Positions 1-11,760 are shown, numbered from the stretch's first letter. The stretch is 64,000 nucleotides of DNA from Mallotus nudiflorus (GCA_947683625.1 CANTUR010000278.1:1116001-1180000); one strand, 5' to 3'. Program-made: numbers and translations. Notes: generated by a model not told the origin, from the sequence alone.

Positions 1-47
1 TGCATTCAGGCAGCCATAGAAGAGCTCTTGTCAAAGCTCTGCCAAAC

Positions 48-761
48 ATGAACATTAAAATAGCAGCCACACCTAAGGCTATGGTAGCGAAGGTTACAGA
101 AAAGAAACACGGGCTGATAACATTCTTAGATGATGACCTACCTTTGGAAGGAAGAAACTATAATAAGGCATTATTTATCCCAACTGAGGTTAGGGGAAAG
201 AGAACCAATTTTACTATGGTTAATGATGGTTATGCTATTAATGTGTGTCCTTTGAAAATCCTGCCTAACTTAGGTTTGAAAGCTGAAGACTTCATAGATT
301 CAAACCTCATAATCAGAGCTTATGATGACAACACTAGGAATGTGGAGTGGGCATTCCAATCTCTAGTTAAAATAGGACATGTGGAATCAACTATTGATTT
401 TACTATGCTGGATATTCTAATCACTTATGCCTTATTGTTGGGAAGGCCATGGTTCCATGCTTTAGGAGGGGTACCCTTAACTGTGCATCAAAAGATAAAA
501 TTCCCTCATAAAGGAGAGGTTATGACTATAGAAGTTAGGACCAATGCTGTTGTGACAACCATATTGGATAAACAGAAGCAAATATGTGCACCCCCTAGTT
601 TCCAGATTACTGGGATATTTGATGGAATTGAAATGGATCTAAGAGTAACAAAAATGATGGAGAGTGTGAATTACCGACTTGGGCAAAGGCTGAGGAAGAA
701 TGAGCAAGGAAGCCCTAGTCTCCCAAAGTTTAAAAGGATTATGTTGAAGAAACAAAGCTGA
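48..761 (+). pseudogene. gypsy pol: retropepsin (aspartic protease) domain
   Basis: An open 237-residue stretch matching the protease region of plant gypsy polyproteins. The N-terminal half holds the usual active-site neighbourhood, here reading VNDGYAINVCPLK where the family typically has a D-(S/N)-G-S-A core; the altered core suggests lost activity. About 85 residues later comes LLGRPWFHALGGVPLTVHQK, the conserved flap and dimer end of these proteases. The Met at 48 is only where the open frame begins; the protein would be cut from a larger polyprotein starting upstream. The frame ends at a TGA at 759-761. Confidence 0.85.
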
Positions 762-2215
762 TAAGCAAAAGAGCCAAAAAGAGGTTGAATGCCAAGCAAA
801 AGCTCTTAAAGAAAATTGGGCCGATAAGTGAGAATTTCATCAAACCAGGGGAAGGCAAATACTATTTGGGAGCTAAGGAATCAATTAATATTGTTGGAGG
901 AGATGTTCCTATGTTTGATATCTTCAAGGAATAGATTATGGAGAACCTGGTGAAAGACAACAAAGAGGACGTGATGAAGTTGGCAGTTGAGAGAATAGGC
1001 GATACTGCTGTCGAAGAACTTATGTGTTTGCCACCTGGAGAGGAGCCACCCCAGGATTTAGCCACTATCATTAGTGATAGCTTTATTGATGTTTTTTATA
1101 ATGAAACTGATGTAATAACGTTCGGTCTGTTTGAGGATGAAAACTCTATTTTTTCCATGGTCAATAATATGAATGATGGTGTTGCTTACTTGTGTGATGT
1201 GCATCCTGATAGTTCTGTGCATTATAACTTTAATCGTTCATGCATGTTTGACATTAATTCAATTCAATTTGATTCATTCAACATGGGCACAAATGATAAT
1301 CCTAAGAACGTTTATATATTACATAAGGTAACTCCTAAAGAAAAGGAAAATTTTAAGAGAATATTGACAAAAAGAAAGGTAGTATTTGCTTGGGCTTATG
1401 ACGATATGCTAGGTTTAGATAAGAAAACTGCAAAGCATCTTGTTCCTACTCATCCAAAAATTAAACCTGTCAAGCAGAAACTACGCAGGGTAAGACCAAA
1501 GTAGACTAAAAAGATAAGAGAGGAAATTGATAAACAAATCCAAGCTAACTTTCTAGAAGTAGTAGATTATCCTTAATGATTAGCAAACATAATGCCACTA
1601 CCTAAGAAAGATGGTAAGGTACGTATGTGTGTAGATTTCAAGGATCTAAACAAAGCATGTCCAAAGGATGACTTCCTTTTACCCCAAATTGATGTAATAG
1701 TAAACATCACAGCATCTAGGTACAATCAGATAATGATGGCAGTTATGGATAAGATCAAGACAGCTTTCATCATAGAATGGGGGACATATTACTAAAAGGT
1801 TATGCCTTTTGGGTTGAAGAATGCAGGTGCAACATATCAAAGGGCAGCCACCGCTCTTTTCCACGACATGATGCATAAGGAAGTGGAGGTATATATGGAC
1901 GATATGATGGTTAAGTCAGAAATAAGAGAGGGATAATTTAAAGCTCTGGATAAGTTCTTGGCTCGAATTGAGAGATACAGTCTGAGGCTCAACCTGAAGA
2001 AGTGCATTTTTTGGGTTACTTTAGGAAAATTATTAGGGCATATAGTTAGCAGTTGAGGAATTGAAGTGGATCCAGACAAAGTGAAAGCTATTCAGGAAAT
2101 GCCAGCACTGAAGATAGATAAAGAAGTGAGAGGATTCATTGGCAGGTTATAATATATTAGTAGGTTTATCGCAAAGCTTACTAATATTTGTGACCCTATC
2201 TTCAAACTCTTAAGA
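762..2215 (+). pseudogene. gypsy pol: connection and reverse transcriptase, broken
   Basis: The region from the protease to the RT thumb. An acidic linker is open at 938-1504, then the RT begins with PLPKKDGKVRMCVDFKDLNK at about 1594 and KVMPFGLKNAGATYQR near 1800. The catalytic YMDD box is preserved near 1893-1906 (VYMDDMMVKS). The thumb-side motif reading GRL-stop-YISRF is at about 2140. Stops interrupt the frame after LRRVRPK (1502), near 1575, 1793, 1936, 2056 and 2150. The chemistry-critical YMDD survives but no continuous enzyme can be made. Confidence 0.88.
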
Positions 2216-3222
2216 AAAAACCAACTAGTGAAGTGGAACAATGATTGTTATAAGGCATTTAAAATGATTAAAGAATATCTTGCCAATCTGCATGTACTAA
2301 AACCACCAAGGCAAGGTAAGTTGTTGATCCTATACTTGGCCTTAGAGGAAAATACAATAGGGGCAATGCTAGCACAAGAAGGACTGGAAGGGATAGAGCA
2401 TGCAGTGTATTACCTCAATAAGAAGTTCCTACCATATGAGGAAAAGTATGACTTGGTAGAGAAGACATGTTTGATCATGATATAGGTAATAAGGAAATTA
2501 AGGCATTATTTTCAATCCTATGAGGTCCAAGTAATTTCAAATAACAATCCCTTAAGGTACTTATTTTAGGTGCCTACTTTGACTAAAAGGATGTCTCAAT
2601 AGCTAGTACTTCTGACTGAGTTTTATATAGAGTACATCACCATAAAGGTCATCAAGGGGAGGGCAATAGCAAAATTCCTAGCTCAGAATGTAGTCGAGGG
2701 TGACGAACAATGGAACTTAGAGGTTCCAGATGAAAACCTAATAGTCATAGAGCATCAGGAGTGGAAGCTCTACTTTGACGAGGCTATAAACAACAAGGGA
2801 GCTAGATTAGGAGTAATTCTTGTTATGCTAGAAGGAGAAGCCATACCGATGGCCAAGAAATTAGATTTCAAGGTGATGAATAATATGGCTAAGTATGAAG
2901 CATGCATCTACATAAGTGAACCAGCTCTAGTGGTTAAGGCATAGTAATTGCTGGTTTATAGGGATTCAATGTTTGTTGTTAGCCAAGCTAATGAAGAATG
3001 GGAAGTGAAAGAAGAAAAGCTAAAACCCTACATCTGCTATTTGAAAGCTTTAGTGAAGAACTTCAATAAATGTCTCTTTATCCATTTATCAAGAGATGAC
3101 AATCATATGGTAGATGCATTGGCAACACTCTCTTCAATATGGGATAGTGCGACGAGATTAACTATGAAGCCTTTGGTAATCATAAAATCAAGAGCTCCAT
3201 ATTATGGGGAGAGCAAATTATA
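2216..3222 (+). pseudogene. gypsy pol: RNase H regions, broken
   Basis: After the RT come the RT-linked RNase H (LALEENTIGAMLAQEG at about 2335; HAVYYLNKKFLPYEEKYD at about 2400) and a second RNase H-like fold (WKLYFDEA near 2763; MAKYEACIYI near 2885; LSRDDNHMVDALATL near 3090). Two successive RNase H-like domains are known in several plant gypsy lineages, where the second is thought to be an acquired copy. Stops at about 2483, 2567, 2600 and 2943 break the frame. Confidence 0.8.
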
Positions 3223-4497
3223 AGTGTTCAAATAGGGCCTGAAGAGAAACCATGGTTTTATGATATTCAAAGGTTTATCGAAGAAGGAAAGTATCTTGAT
3301 GAAGCGACCTCAAAAGAGAGATATGTTCTTCATGTTCTTACACGTGTCTATGCAAGTCATGATGGAGTATTATATAAAAGAATGCTGAATGGAATGCAGC
3401 TTAGATGTCTCAAGAAAGATGAAGCTGAAGAGGTGATGAAAGAGATTCATGCAAGAGCTTGTGGTTCTCACATGAACAGGATGATCCTAGCTAAGAAGAT
3501 ACTCATGCAAGGGTATTATTGGATGAGTATAGAAAAGGATTATATAAGAAAAGTGAGGCAATGTGATTAGTGTCAGATTTATAGGAATCTTAACCATTTA
3601 CCTCCTATATTGCTAAATAGTTTATCATCACCTTAGCCTTGTGCAGCTTGGGGGATTAATATTATAGGAGAAATAAGGCTGACAGCTTCAAATGGGCACA
3701 AGTACATAGTCATAGCAAAAGATTACTTCTCTAGATGGGTAGAGGCAAAATCCTTCAATGCCATGAAAATAAAATAAATGGTGCGATTTATTGAGAAATG
3801 CTTTATCTGTGGGTATGGGGTTCCACATCATATTGTGATAAATAATGGCGTCTAATTTTAGGCAGAAACAGCAGAATTATTACAAAAGTATGGGATTTAA
3901 CATCATAAGTCCTCACTATATCGTTCTCAAGCCAATGGAGCGGTAGAAGCATCTAACAAAAATGTCAAGAAAATCCTCTCTAAAATGGTTAAGACTTACA
4001 AAGATTGGTCTGAGTTTCTTCCTTTCGCTTTATGGGTATATAGGACTACAGCTAGAACAGCCACAGGCCAAACTCCATTCTACTTAGTATATGGTTATAA
4101 AGCAGTCTTGCCAATAAAAATAGAGATCAAATCATTGAGAGTAGTTATGGAAGCTAGAACGCCCAAGAGTGAATGGGCATAAAAGAGATATGATTACCTT
4201 GCATCTCTGGATGAGAAAAGGATGAATGCTTTGTTTCACACTCAGATATATTATAGGAGGATAGCAAGATCATTCAACAAGAAAGTTAAGCCTAGAAAGA
4301 TAAAAGTTAGGGACATGGTGTTAAAACAGTCCAGGATAGTGGTGTTTGATCCGAGAGGAAAGTTCAGGCCAAATTGGGAAGGACTGTATTTAGTTAAATC
4401 AATTCTGCCTAAAGGAGCTACGAAGATATCAAACTTGGAAGGGAATGAATTCATGGAGCCTGTTAACCTAGATTGCCTCAAGAGATACTACCTGTAA
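3223..4497 (+). pseudogene. gypsy pol: integrase, broken
   Basis: An HHCC zinc-finger region (HARACGSHMNRMILAKKIL near 3450, then a C-x2-C pair near 3560), followed by a core reading AAWGINIIGEI near 3643, DYFSRWVEAKSF near 3721, and SQANGAVEASNKNVKKIL near 3930. The C-terminal part is open at 3985-4182 (FALWVYRTTARTATGQTPF) and 4222-4497 (the RPNWEGLYLVKSILPKGA type of tail). The polyprotein ends at a TAA at 4495-4497. Stops within the core at about 3569, 3634, 3776, 3854, 3860, 3898 and 4180 make it inactive. Confidence 0.87.
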
Positions 4498-5124
4498 AAA
4501 TAAAAATAAAAGTAGTAAAAAGAAAATAAAGTTTGCTGATTAGAAAACCTAAAAAGGCTAGTCATGCAAAAGTTAGGACATTCCCACTACTCAGAAAACC
4601 CGTAAAGGGTTGACAGGTAAATATTAAGGAATAAAAAAATAAAAGAGATGATCCCGCTAGCTAAAAAACCCGCAAAGGGCTAGTTAGGAAAAAATTAGGG
4701 TAAATAAATGAGAGAGAAAAATACTTTTGTTTACATATCGATACAAGTTCTCTTATTGCAATTTGGTCCATAATTGCATTCTGATTAGGAATTCATTCCT
4801 AAATTAAATTATGGCATTCATTTCATCAAATTAATAATTCACTGAATTATTAATCTACAACCAGTCTATGATTCTAAATTCTCTGTCACATATAGAATAT
4901 AAAACAAAATTAAAAAATTCAATTTTGCATTTCTACATGCATCATTTCAATCAAATGTCAAAATTCATTTCATGTTACACAGTAGCTGAAATGCAAATTT
5001 TCAAAATTATCATGTTATGTCTGCACAATAGTCATAACATGAATTTCAAATTCCACATGTTATAACATGACCTTTTTTCAGACGTTTACCACTAGACACT
5101 ACACGATAGTTATGGTGATGTCAC
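4498..5124 (+). other. gypsy 3' untranslated region, first part
   Basis: Non-coding AT-rich sequence between the integrase stop and the minisatellite. It holds three imperfect copies of a motif of the type 'ctagctaaaaaacccgcaaag' near 4535-4690, each a small divergent direct repeat. No coding potential is seen on either strand. Confidence 0.6.
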
Positions 5125-5710
5125 TAAACATCCCATGGGAAATATAGCGAATTTTAAATCGCTAGACATTCCATAAGAACTATAGCATACTTTTTATCAT
5201 TTTTGCTAGACGTCCCATAGGGAATATAGCAAACTTCATTGTATACATTTTGTTAGACGTCCCATAGGGAATATAATAAAACTCATTATCACTAGATGTC
5301 CCATAGGGAATATAGTGTGAATCATTACACGTCCCACAATGAATATAACAAAACTCATTATCACTAAACATCCCACAAGGAATATAATGTGCATCGTTAG
5401 ACGTCCCATATGGAATATAACGAAACTCATTATCACTAGACATCGCACAAGGAATATAGTGTGCATCGTTAGACATCCCATAGGGAATATAACAAAACTC
5501 ATTATCACTAGATGTCCCGCAGGGAATATAGTATGCATTGTTAGATGTCCCACAGGGAATATAATGAAATTCATCATTGTTAGACGTTCCACAGGAACTA
5601 TAGCAAACTTTTAATTCTTCATCGCTAAACATCCAACATGGAATATAGCAAAACTCATTTACATAAAGTTCACTAGACGTTCCGCAAGAAATATAGTGAG
5701 ACTTAATCAA
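5125..5710. repeat. Minisatellite in the gypsy 3' UTR (about 36-bp subunits paired into about 72 bp)
   Basis: About a dozen imperfect copies of a unit built around 'tagacgtcccatagggaata' are seen, for example near 5207, 5251, 5293, 5366, 5397, 5438, 5468, 5509, 5541, 5580, 5625 and 5671. Consecutive copies alternate between 'cactagac' and 'gttagac' starts, giving a higher-order period near 72 bp from about 5290 to 5580. The open frames on both strands across it exist only because the repeat lacks stops in those phases; they are not genes. Confidence 0.85.
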
Positions 5711-5842
5711 CATTACATTCGCTTAAAATTGCACAACAATTTAAGCATTAACCTATCAATTAGGAAACAACTAGGTATCCTAGTTATTTCCTTTAAAATT
5801 ATGTGCTTCTATTGCTTTGCCTCAATTTGTCAGGCAAATAGT

Positions 5843-5858
5843 GACAAAGGGGGGCAAC
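5843..5858 (+). other. Polypurine tract of the gypsy element
   Basis: The purine-rich run 'gacaaaggggggcaac' lies directly before the TG that opens the LTR at 5859. This is the expected position of the primer for plus-strand DNA synthesis and fixes both the orientation and the LTR boundary. Confidence 0.85.
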
Positions 5859-7910
5859 TGTAAGCACCTAATTTCACGATGCAATTATGCGTAGTGCAAT
5901 GAAAGCCTCCATGATGAAAAATTAATCGAGAAATTGATCTCTAGCGTTAAAATTTGAGATTTCAAGTACTAAATTGTAATTTTTTGTACCTAATTGCAAA
6001 AATTATAACTATAGAAGTGTTTTTTTAAAAAAATAAATTTCAGGACTGCATAAGCAAAATGCCAATCGACATTTAGCTAATGTTGATCGGCATTTGCCTA
6101 ATGCCGATCAGCATTAGCCAAATGCCAACTAGCATTTGCCTAATGTTAATCGGCATTAGAAAAATGTCGATTGGCATTACAGCATATTTTCAATTTCTCA
6201 ATATAGTCGGTCATTTTTTAGTATTTTTCTGTTCGCTGATTGATTGAAAATTAATTCTAAATATTTTCTTAAAAGATAATTGTGGTTTTACGTGTTCAAA
6301 ACGCATAAAAATTTTGAAAAATTGAGAGATAGCGTCAATTTCTGGAATGGAGGAAGTCAGTTCGCAGGTCTCTACTTTAAAAAGCTAAAGACCGCGTGAG
6401 TGAGGGACTGACTCCTGACTGTGTAGAAACCCTAAAAATCACACAGAAAAAAAAAAGAAAAAGTTTTCTTCACTGCATAAAAAAAGTATGCTCTTTTGCT
6501 TTCAATAGTCCAGAAATCAATAAACGTAGAGTTAATTCTTAAAATGGTGACAATCTCAATCTGAGGGGCATTCAAACAGCATTTGCATAGCATCCTCTAC
6601 TTTTCTCTTTTCTTTTCTTTTAATTTTATTTTCTTTATTTTATTTTATTTTAATGATTCATTACTGACTAATTTTTTTATTTTTGATTGATGTCCTATAA
6701 TGCTCTAGAGGGGAGGCTAGAGATATGTGATTTTTTGACAGTGACTATTGAAGAATCCATGGAATGTCATGGATTAAAGCTTGTAAAACTCCCGTAGGAT
6801 TTAGATTTTTTATTATTGCTCTGTGTTATTTGATCATTTATTGCTTATGGGTTGTAATTATTTTTCTTTTAATTCTCTGCACTATAGGTTGTAATAGGGA
6901 AAATAGAGGGAAAATAGTGGAATTCTAATTCTCTACACTAAAGTTGATTGGTAATTAGGGTTTCACTGGATAAAAATCAATTAAAATCAATGATGGTTGT
7001 AGATTAATTTAGGGTTGCATGTAAATTGATTTAGGTTTTTTAGAAAATTATTAAAATATATGTTTGATCTATTTTTTGTGTTTTATTTGTTTTGGGCTTA
7101 TTTTTTTATGTTTATATCCTTTTGGGCCCCAAGCCCATGATAGGTTCAAACCCATTAAATAAAATAGGCTTAAAATGGTTTATTAATTAAAATCAATCAA
7201 TTTAGGTCCATTAAGTTAATTTAGACTTAGACTAATTTTTTAACTAAAATTAATTTAGATTTAGCTTAGCCCATTTAATTTCATATCCTTTAAAATAAAT
7301 AGACTTAGACCCACATTTTACTTAAAATAAAATCAAGTTAGACTAGGCCCACTTATAAAATTCAATTTCTTTAAAACTTATAGATTTAGGCCCACCTTTA
7401 GATAATTAGAATCAATAGACTTAAGCTCACTAACTAATGATAATATAAGTCCACCTTTAGTTCATTTTCATTTGTAAATAAAAATTGTAAACGTAACTAA
7501 CTTTCAATAAAATTAACCTAGTTTAGACTTAGGGACGATGCACTTGAATGCAATTTTATGTGTGATTTTATTGACTAGATGCCTTAAGGCTAGATGGATG
7601 TTCAAATAGGGTTTAATAAAATTGCATGTAATTAAAGAATGAAGTAATAATTTATAAAGTAATTCTAAATAAACACGAGACTAAGAGAAGTTAGTATTCC
7701 GTTCTAAGAATCTCCTAGTTGTGGTGCTAATTTTCTTTTAGAGAATTGAGTACCACCTTTCGATTTGTCCCAGTTATTACCTTAGGTGGCGACTCCTCAT
7801 CTCCACACCATGTTTTTGTGACAATGGTTAGTGTGTTCTCTAGGGCCCTGAGCCCAAACAGTGTCACAGTTACTAAAATTTTAGATACGCACTAAACCCC
7901 GCCGTCTACA
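5859..7910 (+). repeat. 3' LTR of the gypsy element
   Basis: Begins TGTAAGCACC after the polypurine tract and ends ...GCCGTCTACA, with TG...CA termini. It is about 2.05 kb, within the usual size for gypsy elements. At 6055-6185 it contains a small array of near-palindromic units of the 'aatgccgatcggcatt' type. No partner LTR is inside the window, so its age cannot be estimated here. The R/U5 boundary was not located. Confidence 0.8.
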
Positions 7911-8578
7911 ATATGATAAGGTGTATATCATATTGGTATGTGCAAAGAATGTATGTAGACATAATACATGAGATGTATAAATTTTATACACACTTTACAA
8001 CTTGCATACTTATCATGACAAGTTGTATACTTATCATGTGATAGGGTTTGCTTTTTCAATATATATACACATAACTTAAGAAGTGTTCTTAGGTTAAAGA
8101 GTGCAAAGACACACATTAAAAAGAAAACAACATATACACAAAATAATCCCTAAGTGTTCTTACAAGGAGATTAAATTAGTGCAAGTTTTGTGTAGGTCAT
8201 TAGAGAGGCTATTTACAACTAATCTAATCTAAGCAAGAAGGTGATTTGGTGGAGCTTTGGTATTTCAAGCTAAAGGCCTAATATTTATGAGGCTAAAGCA
8301 TTTGATTCAAGTGTTAAACCTAAAGTATCAAAAGCTTGTAGATTAACTATTGTGGTATACATTAAGCTTAGGAGTTTGTAAGTTTACTTAAACTTAGAGT
8401 TTCCTAGGTTGATGTGTTTATATGTTTCTTGACATTTAGTTATGTATAAAATGCAAAATGGATCCTTAGGAATAGAATTCTTCATGTGATGAAGGGTTAT
8501 GTAAGTGAAATTTTGAAATTTCACCCTACTTAAGCGTGTGCTTACCACACTTCCTAATAGCATAACTAATTTCTAACA
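7911..8578 (+). repeat. 3' third of a copia LTR, split by the gypsy insertion
   Basis: This stretch matches base for base over long runs the 3' third of the LTR at 24890-27100 (from about 26457 on): 'gataaggtgtatatca', 'gtgatagggtttgctttt', and the closing CTAACA terminus at 8573-8578. What follows is not a primer-binding site, so this is the end of a 3' LTR or of a solo LTR. Its left part is separated by the gypsy element and lies off the window. Short open frames here are LTR shadows. Confidence 0.85.
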
Positions 8579-8697
8579 ATCATCCACCCTTTCGAGTTGA
8601 AATCATAGTTGTATGCATGATTAGGAAAATGATTTAGGCGTTTATTTATTTAACCATTCGACACTTCCTCTTTTCCTACCTTGTTCACAAATAATAT
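8579..8697. other. Short unassigned spacer
   Basis: Between the end of the copia LTR and the start of the CACTA-like element. No repeat or coding signal was recognised; it may be older host sequence. Confidence 0.4.
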
Positions 8698-9317
8698 TGC
8701 CTACAAGAAATTTTATAAAAGTTAATGCTAAAAAACATCATTTGAACTTCAATTATTGTCACAAATAAATTTCAGTGATGAAATTTTATCCTCACAGAGA
8801 CCATCATAGTATGTGTCACAAAACGTATAATTGACAACTGTAGTTATCGTCACTAATTATTCAACTTACTGTGACAATAAGTGTCATCGTCACTATAATT
8901 TAACACTTTTTGCAAAGCCAAAATCGTGACAATTGGTATTAAAATTTTGTCACATACTATATTTCATTATTAAAAATTAATATATTCAATGATGAAATGA
9001 CTTTTTTATCATCACAACTCTATTTTAGCAATGAAACATGACATTCAACCAAATTTATCAAATTTTATTGACGACAAATTTTATCATATTTAAGTCAATC
9101 TTTTGTCACCTAAATTTCTTTATCATCATTAACAAGTTTAAGCTGAGCCAAACTAATCTCCAATAAAGACAAAAAAAAAAGCATCCCTAAATATGTTATT
9201 TTGTGACATTTTTTATTTCATCCCAAATAATCATAATCATATTCTATCATTATATACCTTTTATTTATTTATTATTTATAGTTTGGTGCCATGTGCCAAA
9301 ATAATTTCAAAAAATTA

Positions 9318-9361
<44 letters not shown>
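9318..9361. repeat. (AAT)n microsatellite
   Basis: An uninterrupted run of about fourteen 'aat/taa' triplets inside the left part of the CACTA-like element. Confidence 0.9.
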
Positions 9362-9533
9362 AAATATTTCATTTAATTAAATAAATTTACATGAGCTTAA
9401 GTTAGAAACACAAAAAATACTACAAAAATAATATAAATAATCCTAAACTGGTATCAAAAATAAAACACAACATCAAGCTCATAAGGCAGTAGCTCTTTGT
9501 AACCAAAAAAAAAAGTTTAGCTCTTCAATCCGG

Positions 9534-9670
9534 TAAGCCACCTCCAAGATTGAACTTCTTGACATCATTATTTGCTCTAAAAGCTTTAGAAACACTGAGA
9601 ATTAAATCATGAGGAGCCACTGTTATATCATCAAACAAGAAATGTGGACAGCAACAATCTTCTCTGCACT
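9534..9670 (-). other. Unidentified exon-like fragment in the CACTA-like element
   Basis: On the minus strand a short open stretch reads a Cys-rich start (CREDCCCPHFLFDD) and later VKKFNLGGGLPD. The composition is less AT-rich than its surroundings and resembles coding DNA, but I do not recognise a family. It could be a second captured piece or part of the same donor gene as the kinase exons. Confidence 0.3.
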
Positions 9671-10422
9671 TAAATACATGTATAAAATTTTAATACAAAA
9701 GTGTGTTCAATAGAAAATTGTCAATTTGGACACTTCAAAAATGGATAAAAAAGTTACACAGCTGAGTGTGATCATCCAATTTTTAATGGAGGTGTTGCAG
9801 TTAAAAAATACTCACCTGATCCCTTACACTGATTTCAAACACTCAATGCATGAAGACAAAGGTAGAATGTAATTTGTTAATTTGGAAACCAAGGCAAGCA
9901 TGGGATCTGCTAATGTCTCAATGCATGTTATGAATATTTTTACCAAGCTAACAAATTTGCTTTTTCGGTTGATAGATACCAGTGCATGACAAATAATGCA
10001 TGTGTTTGTTTCTTGTTTAATGTTTCTTATCTTGGACGTTAATTTGATTGGAAACATATCCTGCTAAGATATATACAATTACATATCCTATTAAACAACT
10101 TCATCAAAGCAACAGAATAAAAAAATTAAGCATTAAGAGAGACTATGCGAAATGCATAATTAACCTGACTACAAATAATTAATTAAGAAACATCAGGTAA
10201 CCCTTTTTTTTTTTTTTTTTTGGAAAAAATGAATAAGGCTTGCACCAAAATGATGTTAAAAAAGAAAAAAAAAATTACATGTCTAAAAAATGCATTAGAG
10301 CTGTTTAAAAAAAATTATGAATCACTGCATATTGAAAAGAGTTACCTCTGTAACACCTGGTAATAAGAGACAAAATGATTCTTATTCTGGTCAAAGTTCC
10401 AATCAAGAAATCGTACGTATAC

Positions 10423-10724
10423 CTTATCTGTTCCAAGATATCGAACTATATTCTCATGTTCAAGCTCTTTTAACAGCAAAATCTCCTGGACCAATAAACA
10501 TGGAATTAGAAATAAACTCTTATGGCGTAGTCATTATCATCATCTATGCAAAAGCTGTGAGCAGTGGAGCAGAGTTATGCAACTACAAAACTGGAACATT
10601 TGATGTACAAAAATTTACACAAGAATAATTCAAACGCAAAAATCCAAATTTAGAGGTTGATTCTTCCCACCTTCTCAACTTGTAAAATGGTCTACTTCCA
10701 TACTTCCCTTGACCTCCTTGATCT
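10423..10724 (-). pseudogene. Captured MEKK1-type MAPKKK exon fragments
   Basis: On the minus strand, 10724 to about 10692 reads LDQGGQGKYGS just after a splice-acceptor-like 'ttttgctag'. 10485-10423 (exactly 63 bp) reads EILLLKELEHENIVRYLGTDK, bounded by 'ccag' before and 'gtatac' after. In MEKK1-like plant MAPKKKs an LDQGSQ segment precedes an EIxLLSxxEHxNIVRYxGT segment in the N-lobe (from beta3 to the alphaC/beta4 region), so order and spacing fit two neighbouring exons. The catalytic lysine exon and the HRD/DFG exons were not found. This is a gene fragment inside a DNA transposon, not a working kinase. The 103-residue plus-strand frame here is its antisense shadow. Confidence 0.65.
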
Positions 10725-11689
10725 AGCAAAAAATAAAAAATCCATTGCTGTAGTGAAACCAAAAACAGATATCAGCAAACTTCAACGATGCTCATAATAG
10801 CATAACCACAATATCTGATTAGTAATATGTTCTCAACAAACTCTCCATCTTTTTTTTTTAATTCTGCAACATTGCTTAAGAAGAAACAAGTATTTGTAGT
10901 CAAGTCCTATTAAGCAAAAAGGGAAATCAACAAACAGGACAAAAAAATAGAACCAGATTGAACATTGAACTAAACTATTAAAAGAAATTATAACTTCTTA
11001 ATTGAACATTGAACTAAACCAACTTCTTGTAATTTTGAGCAAACCCTAACTTAATTGAACACTGAACTAAACTATTGAAAGAAATTATAGAAACCAACCG
11101 CAATTCCAGTGGCTGCAAATATTTTATAAAACTCACCAGCAACAAGAATATGAAAATGATATCACAGCTAAGCATAGAATTGAGTTCAAAACTCATTGAT
11201 AACATGTATGAGGGCGGCAATTATATTTTAACTTCATTCAGCGTGTACTCAGTGCTTCCTGTAAAGAAAAAATCTTTCACGTTCTTGATTCAAAGAACTC
11301 GACAGCACATATCAATAATACTCAATTAAAAAATACAACAAATCTTTGATTCTCGAAGTGTTCCAATCCAGAAACCCAAAGACAATAATACCCAATTTAA
11401 TTTATGACATAATTCCATTATAAAAACCCTTGCTTTGAGATTCTTAAAACAATAAAATTCGAAAAGGTTCAATTTTTTCCCCAATTCCAAGAAATAGAAA
11501 AGCAGAGTGACATACTTACGAGAGGTGAGAAAGATCCAGAGCGTGAATACATTGCAATCGAAGCTGCTTATTATTGCAATTCCAATCATAGAATGGGGAC
11601 AAAGCGAAGTAATAGAATGAACTCAGTGATAGTGACGAAGATGACATGATGGGAAATTACAACGGCGGTGTGTGACGAAGATGGACGGC

Positions 11690-11760
11690 AGTGGAGGTGA
11701 TAGTGATGGACGGCGGTGAGGTGATGGTGATGGTGATGGTGATGGTGATGGGCGGCAACG
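11690..11760. repeat. GATGGT/GGCGGT simple repeat in a GC-richer island
   Basis: Repeated 'gtgatggtgatggtgatg' units lie within a locally GC-rich block (about 11590-11820) that contrasts with the AT-rich rest of the element. It resembles a captured promoter/5' UTR rather than transposon sequence; this origin is inference. Confidence 0.6.

Larger units (their letters stand above)
1..7910 (+). mobile_element. Ty3/gypsy LTR retrotransposon, 3' part (pol, 3' UTR, 3' LTR)
   Basis: A long plus-strand gypsy element whose 5' LTR and gag lie left of the window. The domain order seen is aspartic protease, reverse transcriptase, RNase H, integrase, a long 3' UTR with a minisatellite, a polypurine tract and a roughly 2.05-kb LTR. 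Protease-RT-RH-integrase order is diagnostic of Ty3/gypsy. The frame is broken by many stops, so it is not autonomous. The LTR ends at 7910 directly against the internal sequence of an unrelated copia LTR (7911-8578), so this element jumped into that LTR. The matching left target duplication would be outside the window. Confidence 0.9.

Noticed and set aside
5125..5710. Regularly spaced repeats resembling a CRISPR array
   Set aside because: The 'spacers' are themselves copies of the same unit and the window is plant nuclear DNA; it is a minisatellite in a retrotransposon 3' UTR.
5180..5713. 177-residue minus-strand frame with YIPCGTSND-type repeats
   Set aside because: It is the minisatellite read in a phase without stops; a second frame on the same strand and one on the plus strand are equally open.
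7928..8116. Minus-strand frame also seen near 26472-26705 and 34908-35117
   Set aside because: All three are the same part of a copia LTR in different copies; recurrence reflects repeat identity, not a gene family.
10317..10628. 103-residue plus-strand frame
   Set aside because: It lies antisense to the MAPKKK-like exon at 10423-10485, which has a recognisable kinase motif and splice borders; the plus frame matches nothing known.
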